Positions 1-5,013 of a stretch of DNA of 5,013 nt are shown here, one piece after another. The notes under the pieces were generated by a model. The model was not told where the DNA came from. It did no database searches and saw only the letters and a list, made by a program, of their open reading frames with translations. The stretch is from Candidatus Zixiibacteriota bacterium (GTDB lineage Bacteria; Zixibacteria; MSB-5A5; GN15; PGXB01). The translations under genes were made by a program, and so were the position numbers. Each line of letters begins with the position of its first letter. Position 1 is the first letter of the stretch. The stretch covers positions 1,058,085 to 1,063,097 of the forward strand of contig CP070766.1 in the NCBI GenBank assembly GCA_020345705.1. Reading direction: 5' to 3'.

Positions 1-551
1 CCTGGCCTGGCTTTTACCAGCGCCGGGACGTCGGTAATCCCGGCATGGACAATGGCACATTTGAACCTGTTATATTCGAGCAGGGCTCGATACGTCGTCA
101 TGCCGCCGCGGCTGGCGCCTTCGATGGCGATTTTTTCGGTGTCGCATTCGGGAAGATTCTTGGCGACCTCAATCATGTTGAGGGCATCGGTGAGGTCATC
201 GCCGCCCCAGTCCTCGACAGCGTCGGAACCCATATTGCCTCGGTACTGGGTTGCGAGGACGACATACCCCCGAACGGCGGTGGAAGCGAGAACGAGATAG
301 GCCCGAAGGTCATCAAGGGCGCCCTTTTCCTCATTGCCGCCGCGATTCCAGATAAGAACCGGAAAGGGGCCCTTTTCGTTCGGCCGGGCGATATAACCGT
401 TAATGTTCAGACCGCCGGAGATGTATGTTATTTTTTCGAGAATAGTCTTTTCGATGACATTTTCGCTGTAGAGCCGTTTGACCGTCGTTGCAACATGTGC
501 GCCGGGAGTGACAATCTCCCGTTTTCTGATTATGCCGTCGATATTCAGCAT
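1..551 (-). CDS. Alpha/beta hydrolase, prolyl oligopeptidase (S9)-like, partial (C-terminus beyond left edge)
   Basis: My translation of this strand gives 183 uninterrupted residues from an ATG at 551, continuing off the window. Seen: about 45 leading residues with no signal peptide or membrane segment, then an alpha/beta-hydrolase core. This includes a probable oxyanion loop W68-N-R-G-G-N73, a strand and loop TQYRGNMGS (101-109), the acidic WGGDDLTDALNMIE stretch (115-128) typical of S9-type hydrolases, and the nucleophile elbow G145-A-S147-R-G149-G. Ser147 is the predicted nucleophile; the acid and histidine of the triad would lie outside the window. Family knowledge: such proteins are serine peptidases or esterases acting on short peptides or esters. 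There is no N-terminal beta-propeller, so it may be an esterase or dienelactone-hydrolase-like enzyme rather than a true oligopeptidase. The start lies 8 bp after the stop of the omptin-like gene, with a weak AGG 7 nt upstream that overlaps that stop. An in-frame stop at 591-593 leaves no better upstream start. It is probably co-transcribed with the gene before it and cytoplasmic. Confidence 0.82.
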   Translation of the reverse strand, partial: MLNIDGIIRKREIVTPGAHVATTVKRLYSENVIEKTILEKITYISGGLNINGYIARPNEKGPFPVLIWNRGGNEEKGALDDLRAYLVLASTAVRGYVVLATQYRGNMGSDAVEDWGGDDLTDALNMIEVAKNLPECDTEKIAIEGASRGGMTTYRALLEYNRFKCAIVHAGITDVPALVKARP

Positions 552-559
552 CGCATCGC

Positions 560-1597
560 CTAAAAGGTCACACCGATTCGTAATCCCAGGTTAAACTGGG
601 TAGAGCGCACGTCGTGGGGGATGTTGCGTATTATTACACCGGTGTCGTCGTCTTCGGAGAAGGGATCATCGCCATACCATTCCTGCACCTGCTTGGTCGA
701 GACTCGGGCCGTGAAAAGCTCTCCTTCTATGTCGAAAAATATGAGGGTTGACGGACCTGTTCGCCACGGCTCCAGATGCATGAAGACGGATGATAAGAAG
801 CCGACGCCGGTACCTTCCGCTTTGCCGTCTTTTTTGCGAAGCAGATGGTTATCATAATCGGATACCGAGGTCGGCATGGCCGCCGCCTCAATACCGATAT
901 AGATAGACGGAGTGAAGTAGTAGTCGTACTCCACGCCGAGGAACGGCCCCTTGTATGTAACTTCGTAAAGCAAAGCCTTAACGGTATCGTCGCCACCGTA
1001 CACTTTCGTAAAAGAGGGATCGTTGAAAATGTCGATTTGCCAGCCGTCATATCCTATGATGTCCTGAGAGATTTTCTGGTACCTGTACCCGGCGTAGCCG
1101 TACAGCGCAAACTTCTTTGAGGAGGCTATTCGCTTCTCACCTTTGATGGCAATCACAGTGTGGGTCATTTCGGCTTTGGATTCCGTGTAGCTGAACTTGC
1201 CGTCAAAATAGCCGACGTCTGTCGTTCCGGTGAACCAGTCATGGTCTTTCATCACGTTCCCGGGATCGTTAAGGTTTGTGAATATCCCCAGCTCAACCGA
1301 CCAGTTTCTCTTGCCTTTGCTGTCTTGGCCGATAGACGCCTCTCCGCCGAGCAAAACGGCATCGATGGGGAATTCGAGTTTGCTTTTCAATTTAACCAGA
1401 TTAAATTCACTGTCTAGGCCGAAGGTTTCCATCTCGTATTCCGTCTTACCGAGACTTCGTTTAACGGCGGGGACAAATTTGAAGACTAGCTTATTGCGAT
1501 CGGAAGATAGCTGCATTTTTTCGGCCTTTGTCTGGCCGAATAGCAAGCAGCAGGGGGAAATTACACAGAGAAAAAGGATTAAGATCCTGGCCTTCAT
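560..1597 (-). CDS. Outer-membrane beta-barrel protein, probable omptin-family (A26) surface protease
   Basis: 345 residues. Seen: a signal peptide (Lys2/Arg4, hydrophobic 5-20, probable cleavage near Gly21-Gln22), alternating beta-strand pattern throughout, and C-terminal Phe345 as in outer-membrane barrels. By eye it aligns with E. coli OmpT. GNVMKDHDW (113-121) matches the OmpT loop with catalytic Asp83/Asp85, giving Asp118/Asp120. SDYDNH (246-251) matches the loop with Asp208, Asp210 and His212, giving Asp247, Asp249 and His251. The spacing between the pairs is 131 residues here and 127 in OmpT. AGYRYQ (169-174) recalls the conserved omptin AGYQES strand, and LGLRIGVTF the omptin C-terminus. 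Known for the family: ten-stranded barrels that cut between basic residues at the surface, usually needing LPS. The ORF is about 30 residues longer than OmpT, mostly in loops. The start is set by AAAGGGA (1604-1610) 6 nt upstream. It heads a unit with the S9-like hydrolase. Alternative: a proteolytically inactive barrel with a chance resemblance; the omptin call is about 0.65, the outer-membrane barrel about 0.9. Confidence 0.68.
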   Translation of the reverse strand: MKARILILFLCVISPCCLLFGQTKAEKMQLSSDRNKLVFKFVPAVKRSLGKTEYEMETFGLDSEFNLVKLKSKLEFPIDAVLLGGEASIGQDSKGKRNWSVELGIFTNLNDPGNVMKDHDWFTGTTDVGYFDGKFSYTESKAEMTHTVIAIKGEKRIASSKKFALYGYAGYRYQKISQDIIGYDGWQIDIFNDPSFTKVYGGDDTVKALLYEVTYKGPFLGVEYDYYFTPSIYIGIEAAAMPTSVSDYDNHLLRKKDGKAEGTGVGFLSSVFMHLEPWRTGPSTLIFFDIEGELFTARVSTKQVQEWYGDDPFSEDDDTGVIIRNIPHDVRSTQFNLGLRIGVTF

Positions 1598-1603
1598 GAT
1601 ATA

Positions 1604-1610
1604 TCCCTTT
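1604..1610 (-). promoter_or_regulatory. Ribosome binding site of the omptin-like gene
   Basis: AAAGGGA on the minus strand, 6 nt before the ATG at 1597. It supports this ATG as the start, which also gives a proper signal peptide. Confidence 0.7.
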
Positions 1611-1633
1611 ATTTGCGTTTTTTCGGATTTTCA

Positions 1634-1662
1634 AGTATACCAAAATCGGCAGAGATTGTAAA
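1634..1662 (-). promoter_or_regulatory. Sigma70-like promoter of the omptin-like gene
   Basis: On the minus strand, TTTACA (1657-1662, 5 of 6 to consensus) is followed after exactly 17 bp by TATACT (1634-1639, 5 of 6). TGG directly before it forms an extended -10 element. Transcription would begin near 1627 and give a leader of about 30 nt, A-rich, that includes the Shine-Dalgarno sequence. It lies downstream of the terminator at 1702-1738, so the omptin-like gene needs its own promoter here. A perfect TTGACA occurs slightly upstream (1666-1671), but it is 26 bp from the -10 and so does not pair with it. Confidence 0.65.
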
Positions 1663-1675
1663 GCCTGTCAAGGCT
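1662..1675. repeat. Short inverted repeat abutting the -35 box (possible operator)
   Basis: AGCCT-GTCA-AGGCT forms a 5-bp perfect inverted repeat with a 4-bp spacer. It overlaps the last base of the TTTACA -35 element. The position would suit a regulator binding site, but the arms are short and may be chance. Confidence 0.25.
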
Positions 1676-1701
1676 ATGTACGCGGCACACATCTATGATT
1701 T

Positions 1702-1738
1702 AAAAAATGGCGTCAATCGGAGTGGATGACGCCATTTT
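1702..1738 (-). terminator. Rho-independent terminator after the M16 gene pair
   Basis: A perfect 12-bp stem (AAAATGGCGTCA at 1704-1715 against TGACGCCATTTT at 1727-1738) has an 11-nt loop. On the minus strand the stem runs into six T residues (1702-1707). It sits 25 bp past the stop of the second M16 gene and before the promoter of the omptin-like gene, so it separates two transcription units. On the plus strand only four T residues follow, so plus-strand termination is less likely and no plus-strand gene ends here. Confidence 0.88.
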
Positions 1739-1762
1739 GAATTCCGCTTCGATTTCGATCGA

Positions 1763-3163
1763 TTATTCTTTCTCCAGTGAGACCTCCATCACCGGCCCAA
1801 AAGTGTCGGGCGGCTGGTCGAACATCTCCTTATTGCCGACTATGACGATGGCCAGTTTGTCGGGCGAGAGATATTTCTGCGCCACCCGTTTGCAGTCCTC
1901 CAGAGTTACCGCCTGCAACGCCTCGACGTCCTTTTCCAGCTGGTCGGGCGGGAACTGATAGAATTCCAGGTACGCCTGGGCAGTGGCAATCTTGCCGGGG
2001 GTATCGTAGTTGAAAACGAAGCTGTTGATAATGGACTCCTTACCTAGGTCCATTTCTTCCGCTGTGATGCCGTTTTCTTTGACCTCGCTTATAATATCCA
2101 TAATCATTCGGGTTGCCCGGGCCATGGCATCGGCACGGGTCATACAATAGGCGAAGAAAGTCCCCATTAACGGCCGATTGTAACTGTAAGAGCCCACCGA
2201 ATAGGCCAGCCCGGCGGTTGTTCTTACCTGACTGGCCATACGGGAAACGAATCCGCCGCCGAGGATGAAATTCATTACATCCATGGCATGACGGTCGGGA
2301 TTCTTTATGTCCATGGAGAGATGCCCCAGGCGGATATTGGCCTGATTGACATCTCTGTCGACGTAATAGACGCCGGGCATATATTGCATCGTTGCCATCG
2401 CGGGCGTCTGTATCTGCATGCCGGATTTCTGCCACCGGCCGAGGTACTTGTTGACAAGGGCCTTGATTTCATCAAGCGTCATGTCTCCTGAAACGGCCAG
2501 GATGCAATTGTCCGGTGCATAGTACTTCCGGTGTTGTGACAGAATGTCCTCGCGGCTGATATTGCCGATCGACGCCAGGGTCGGGTAAACGCCGTAGGGA
2601 TGACCGGTATAAACCGTCTGGTAATAGATTCGCCTTGTAACCCGGGCGGGTTCATCATTCTGCCGGCGGATTTCTTCGGCTTTGTTAGACAGCTCCAAAG
2701 AGACTTTCCCCGTATCGAATCCCGGGCTGATAACCATATCAGAAAGTATCTCAAAGGCCAGTTCGGCATCCTTCCTCATGGCATTAAGGCTCAGTGTCAG
2801 TTCATCTCTCGAAGCGCCGCTCGAAATCCGTGTTGCCACGAAATCGAGGTCTTCATCAACCTGTTCCGGGGAACGCTGGCCGGCTCCGCCCGAGCGAAGC
2901 AGTTGTGCGGTGATCTCGGCCAGGCCCGCCTTACCCGGCGGGTCATAGGATGATCCGCCGTGCAAAAACGCGACGGCGGTGAGGATCGGGAGCTGGTGAT
3001 CTTCGAGGAAAAAGACAACCATACCATTGTCTGTGACGAATCGGACCGGCTCCGGGGGCTGGAATTTCAGCGGCGGGAAGCTCATCTCGCGAGGATCAAC
3101 CGCATGGACCGTCAGTGCCAGTGCAAATGTAAAGAGAGTGCAGACAAATATCAGCTTCCTCAT
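1763..3163 (-). CDS. Secreted M16 family peptidase-like protein lacking the zinc motif (non-catalytic partner subunit)
   Basis: 466 residues. A signal peptide is visible (Arg2/Lys3, hydrophobic 4-18, probable cleavage after VHA21), so the protein is probably periplasmic. The first M16 half runs from about 38 to 245 and ends in the usual ILAVSGDMTLDEIKALV stretch (221-237); the second half runs from about 260 to 450. Where active M16 enzymes carry HxxEH, after a conserved GLA, this protein has E83-I-T-A86-Q87, so all three motif residues are replaced and zinc catalysis is not expected. The second half keeps LGGGFVSRM (301-309) and the Arg314/Tyr321 pair (R-x6-Y) that in M16B enzymes holds the substrate. 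The natural reading is a partner subunit for the zinc-bearing M16 protein encoded just upstream, in the manner of the mitochondrial processing peptidase alpha/beta pair. The start overlaps the previous stop by 4 bp (ATGA) and has AAGGAG 7 nt upstream, suggesting translational coupling. Confidence 0.93.
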   Translation of the reverse strand: MRKLIFVCTLFTFALALTVHAVDPREMSFPPLKFQPPEPVRFVTDNGMVVFFLEDHQLPILTAVAFLHGGSSYDPPGKAGLAEITAQLLRSGGAGQRSPEQVDEDLDFVATRISSGASRDELTLSLNAMRKDAELAFEILSDMVISPGFDTGKVSLELSNKAEEIRRQNDEPARVTRRIYYQTVYTGHPYGVYPTLASIGNISREDILSQHRKYYAPDNCILAVSGDMTLDEIKALVNKYLGRWQKSGMQIQTPAMATMQYMPGVYYVDRDVNQANIRLGHLSMDIKNPDRHAMDVMNFILGGGFVSRMASQVRTTAGLAYSVGSYSYNRPLMGTFFAYCMTRADAMARATRMIMDIISEVKENGITAEEMDLGKESIINSFVFNYDTPGKIATAQAYLEFYQFPPDQLEKDVEALQAVTLEDCKRVAQKYLSPDKLAIVIVGNKEMFDQPPDTFGPVMEVSLEKE

Positions 3164-4701
3164 TGCTCGTCTCCTTTCTTCGGAATCAGGGTCGCAACGG
3201 TGCGGTTTTCGGTGGTGAAATACTTTCCGGCCGTGTTCATAACATCCTCGGCGGTGACCGCTTTGAGTTTATCCCGGAACCGAATCAAGTATCGCCAGTC
3301 CTTGGCAAGGTTCTGTGCCGTCGCAAGGTATCTGGCCAGGCCCAGATTGCGATAGGCCGCCCAGACAAATTGGGCGTCAATATTATTTTTGATCTTCAAT
3401 AGCTCGTTTTCGTCGGCCGGTGTCGCCGCCAGCCGCTCCAGTTCTTCGTAAATGGCCGCTTCGACCTCCTCGGTGCTGACGCCTTCCTTGGGGTAAGCAT
3501 CGATGCAGAAAACTCCCGGGTATATATCACCCAGCTCGCTACCGGGAAAAGTGTACACGTCGACTCTGCTGCAGAGTTGCTTATTAAGAACAAGCGCCTT
3601 GTAGAGCCGGGAGGTTCTTCCCTGACCGAGAAGCCTTTCAATAACGCTGAAGGCCGGTTCCTCGGGAGCGTCAAACGCGGTCTTGTGATACGCGATGGAA
3701 ATCATCGGGGTGGCGTCGTATATAACCTCGAGACGCCGCTCTCCCGGCTGTTTGGTTTCAACGGTGTAAATCGGTTCCGGGTCCTCTCCGGCAGGGATGG
3801 GCCCGAAGTATTTTTCAGCCAGGTTCTTCACTTCATCAAGTCTGACATCACCAATGACGGATATGACAATCCTCCGGGAGATATAGTACGTGTCGAAGAA
3901 TTCCTGGATGTCGTTTCGAGTCAGGCTGTTCACCTCCGACTGCCATTCCCAGAAGAGATAGTACGGGTGGGCCATAAAGGCCGTGCCGATCAGCTGTTCG
4001 AAAACCTTGGCCTCCGGTACATTCTCCACCGATTCCCGGCGTTCTTCGCTTACGATGTTCCGCTCCTTGAAGAACTCGCGAAAGGCCGGCTGTTTCAGTC
4101 GGTCGGATTCCATGGCAAACCATAATTCCAGCCGATTGGCCGGCAGAGATACCATATAGCTGGTGAAGTCGTAGCCCGTGCGCGCATTGAAATAGGTGGC
4201 GCCGTGGCGCGTGTAAATCCTTTCAAATTCGTTCTGGACAATGTACTGAGAGCCGGCCTGAGCCAGCGAATCGAGGATGGCGTGCAGATCATCTATGTAC
4301 TTGAGATGCGCCTCGAGTTTTTCCGGTTCGTTGAGCTTGATGTATCGCGTTTTCCGCACAGCCTTTTCGATCCGTGTCCATACGGAATCCTCCTTGGCCA
4401 TGATATCCCGTTCGGCTTCAAAGTCTGTCGTCCCGATCGACTGCGAGCCTTTGAACATCATGTGCTCCAGGAGATGAGCGCTGCCGATGCTGCCTGTTTT
4501 TTCGTAAGCCGACCCAACGGCAACGCTGATGAAGCCGGAGAATACCGGGGCAGTATGCCTTTCGACGACCAGAAACGTCATTCCGTTTTCAAGCCGGAAC
4601 TCCTGCACCGGAAATTGCATCTCACCCTGAGACAGCGCCGAGGCCGCCGAAAGCATGGTCAGAATCAAAGCAATAATAATTGAACGGGCTTCAGTTTTCA
4701 T
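3160..4701 (-). CDS. Secreted zinc metallopeptidase, M16 (insulinase/pitrilysin) family, catalytic subunit
   Basis: 513 residues. A signal peptide is visible (hydrophobic about 7-22, probable cleavage after ALS24), so it is likely periplasmic. The first M16 half starts near 30. The zinc motif H76-L-L-E79-H80 follows GSA, with MMFKGS after it as in active members. The third zinc ligand is most likely Glu220 in NIVSEERRESVEN (215-227). It is farther from HxxEH than in mitochondrial MPP because of a charged helical segment (about 100-160). The NEFERIYTRHG and SLPANRLELWFAMESDR stretches (157-167, 185-201) are typical of the bacterial subgroup that carries this segment. The second half (about 315-510) ends in the usual TAEDV, YFTTENRTVATLIP. 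The Arg/Tyr positions of the second half are Val371 and Ser378 here, so the substrate-holding pair is missing and is supplied, I infer, by the next gene's product. AAGGAGG sits only 3 nt from the ATG at 4701, a slightly tight spacing. Confidence 0.95.
   Translation of the reverse strand: MKTEARSIIIALILTMLSAASALSQGEMQFPVQEFRLENGMTFLVVERHTAPVFSGFISVAVGSAYEKTGSIGSAHLLEHMMFKGSQSIGTTDFEAERDIMAKEDSVWTRIEKAVRKTRYIKLNEPEKLEAHLKYIDDLHAILDSLAQAGSQYIVQNEFERIYTRHGATYFNARTGYDFTSYMVSLPANRLELWFAMESDRLKQPAFREFFKERNIVSEERRESVENVPEAKVFEQLIGTAFMAHPYYLFWEWQSEVNSLTRNDIQEFFDTYYISRRIVISVIGDVRLDEVKNLAEKYFGPIPAGEDPEPIYTVETKQPGERRLEVIYDATPMISIAYHKTAFDAPEEPAFSVIERLLGQGRTSRLYKALVLNKQLCSRVDVYTFPGSELGDIYPGVFCIDAYPKEGVSTEEVEAAIYEELERLAATPADENELLKIKNNIDAQFVWAAYRNLGLARYLATAQNLAKDWRYLIRFRDKLKAVTAEDVMNTAGKYFTTENRTVATLIPKKGDEQ
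3171..3176 (-). promoter_or_regulatory. Ribosome binding site of the second M16 gene
   Basis: AAGGAG on the minus strand lies inside the end of the first M16 gene, 7 nt before the ATG at 3163. It fixes the start at the ATGA overlap and gives the second gene its own initiation signal in addition to coupling. Confidence 0.8.
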
Positions 4702-4756
4702 AATCCTCCTTGAGTGTTGAATTAATCTGAATTCGGTTGCTGCAAACGGTTCACGT
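4702..4756 (-). other. Short gap between the HAD gene and the M16 pair, no convincing promoter or terminator
   Basis: The 55 bp hold the Shine-Dalgarno of the first M16 gene. I see no hairpin followed by a T-run and no good -35/-10 pair; TTTGCA followed by TAATTC at 16 bp is weak. Read-through from the HAD gene is therefore possible, and a promoter inside the HAD coding region cannot be excluded. Confidence 0.4.
4705..4711 (-). promoter_or_regulatory. Ribosome binding site of the first M16 gene
   Basis: AAGGAGG on the minus strand is 3 nt from the ATG at 4701. It is a near-perfect Shine-Dalgarno match at short spacing. The signal peptide begins directly after this ATG, so a different start is unlikely. 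Confidence 0.75.
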
Positions 4757-5013
4757 TTAATTGTTTGATTTTGCCTTATCTATAATATCAAAAATCTCGT
4801 CGAGAGTGGATATCTTATAATCCGCATCGGTCTTATACTCGTTGTGGCGGTAGATAAGCACCGACCGGACCTTCATCTTCCGCGCAGTCATAACATCGAC
4901 TTTGGTATCACCCACAAATAAAATTCCGGATAGAGGCTCCCGGCAATATCTGAGGGCTTCCTTTACTACTTTTTCAGACGGTTTATAGGCGCGAGTGTTG
5001 CTCGAAATTATAA
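4757..5013 (-). CDS. HAD-superfamily hydrolase (phosphoglycolate phosphatase-like), C-terminal part only
   Basis: The last 84 residues are present and end in KAKSNN and TAA at 4757-4759; the N-terminus is beyond the right edge. Seen: YKPSEKVV (residues 9-16 of the visible part), whose lysine before proline is the HAD motif III lysine. This is followed by ILFVGDTKVDVMTARKMK (30-47), in which Asp35 and Asp39 are the motif IV acidic residues that bind Mg2+. The tail DADYKISTLDEIFDIID is the common end of phosphoglycolate-phosphatase-like members. The motif I nucleophile aspartate and the cap domain that sets the substrate are outside the window, so the substrate cannot be named. It is cytoplasmic and lies 55 bp upstream of the M16 pair, possibly in the same transcript. 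Functional linkage to the peptidases is not evident. Confidence 0.9.
   Translation of the reverse strand, partial: IISSNTRAYKPSEKVVKEALRYCREPLSGILFVGDTKVDVMTARKMKVRSVLIYRHNEYKTDADYKISTLDEIFDIIDKAKSNN

Noticed and set aside
45..563. 172-codon open frame on the plus strand
   Set aside because: It lies opposite the S9-like hydrolase, whose minus-strand frame has clear family motifs. The plus-strand product shows no recognisable domain and has no convincing ribosome binding site, so it is an antisense shadow.
1575..1597. Possible lipoprotein signal in the omptin-like precursor because of Cys16-Cys17
   Set aside because: The residue before Cys16 is proline and the residue before Cys17 is cysteine, neither of which fits a lipobox. 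A signal peptidase I site near Gly21 and a barrel fold fit better.
1666..1671. Perfect TTGACA on the minus strand as the -35 of the omptin-like promoter
   Set aside because: It is 26 bp from the TATACT -10, and no -10-like hexamer lies 16-18 bp downstream of it. TTTACA at 17 bp is the better partner.
1763..3163. The second M16 gene as a decayed pseudogene because the zinc motif is missing
   Set aside because: The frame is intact over 466 codons, with signal peptide, good ribosome binding site, conserved Arg/Tyr pair and both M16 halves. Loss of HxxEH is usual in partner subunits of this family.
3577..4125. 182-codon open frame on the plus strand
   Set aside because: It is antisense to the catalytic M16 gene, which has strong family motifs through this whole stretch. 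The plus-strand translation resembles no family and has no start signal.
4204..4683. 159-codon open frame on the plus strand opposite the start of the first M16 gene
   Set aside because: It is fully covered by the M16 coding region, including its signal peptide and zinc motif. It is a mirror frame produced by codon bias.
4744..4758. Inverted repeat AAACG-n5-CGTTT just after the HAD stop codon, considered as a terminator
   Set aside because: The stem is only 5 bp and AT-rich, with no following T-run on either strand. Chance is the simpler explanation.

Overview
This window reads as ordinary chromosomal DNA from a Gram-negative (diderm) bacterium of mid-range GC. Every gene is on the minus strand. 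The diderm call rests on three exported proteins: an outer-membrane beta-barrel ending in phenylalanine and two M16 peptidases with Sec-type signal peptides. The overall style suggests a member of the FCB superphylum or a similar uncultured lineage (for example Zixibacteria-like), but this is an impression and the sequence does not prove it. I see no tRNA, rRNA, CRISPR array, insertion sequence or other mobile element.

Reading in the direction of transcription (right to left), the window starts with the C-terminal end of a HAD-superfamily phosphatase (4757-5013, running off the right edge). After a 55-bp gap come two secreted M16 (insulinase/pitrilysin-type) peptidase genes that overlap by 4 bp (ATGA). 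The first (3160-4701) keeps the zinc motif HLLEH but has lost the Arg/Tyr pair of the M16 second half. The second (1763-3163) has lost the zinc motif but keeps the Arg/Tyr pair. They therefore look like the two halves of one obligate heteromeric metallopeptidase. A strong intrinsic terminator (1702-1738) closes this unit.

A second transcription unit follows, with its own sigma70-like promoter (1634-1662). Its first gene (560-1597) encodes a 345-residue outer-membrane protein that I read as a divergent omptin-family (MEROPS A26) surface protease. It carries equivalents of both catalytic pairs, Asp118/Asp120 and Asp249/His251, plus Asp247 in the position of the basic-P1 pocket aspartate. Eight bases further on begins a cytoplasmic alpha/beta-hydrolase of the prolyl-oligopeptidase (S9) type (1-551), which runs off the left edge with its Ser147 nucleophile elbow intact.

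The four complete or nearly interpretable enzymes would act on peptides in three compartments: omptin-like at the cell surface, the M16 pair in the periplasm, and the S9-like hydrolase in the cytoplasm. Whether they serve one pathway is inference. The omptin-like assignment and the split-motif M16 pair are the points most worth checking.
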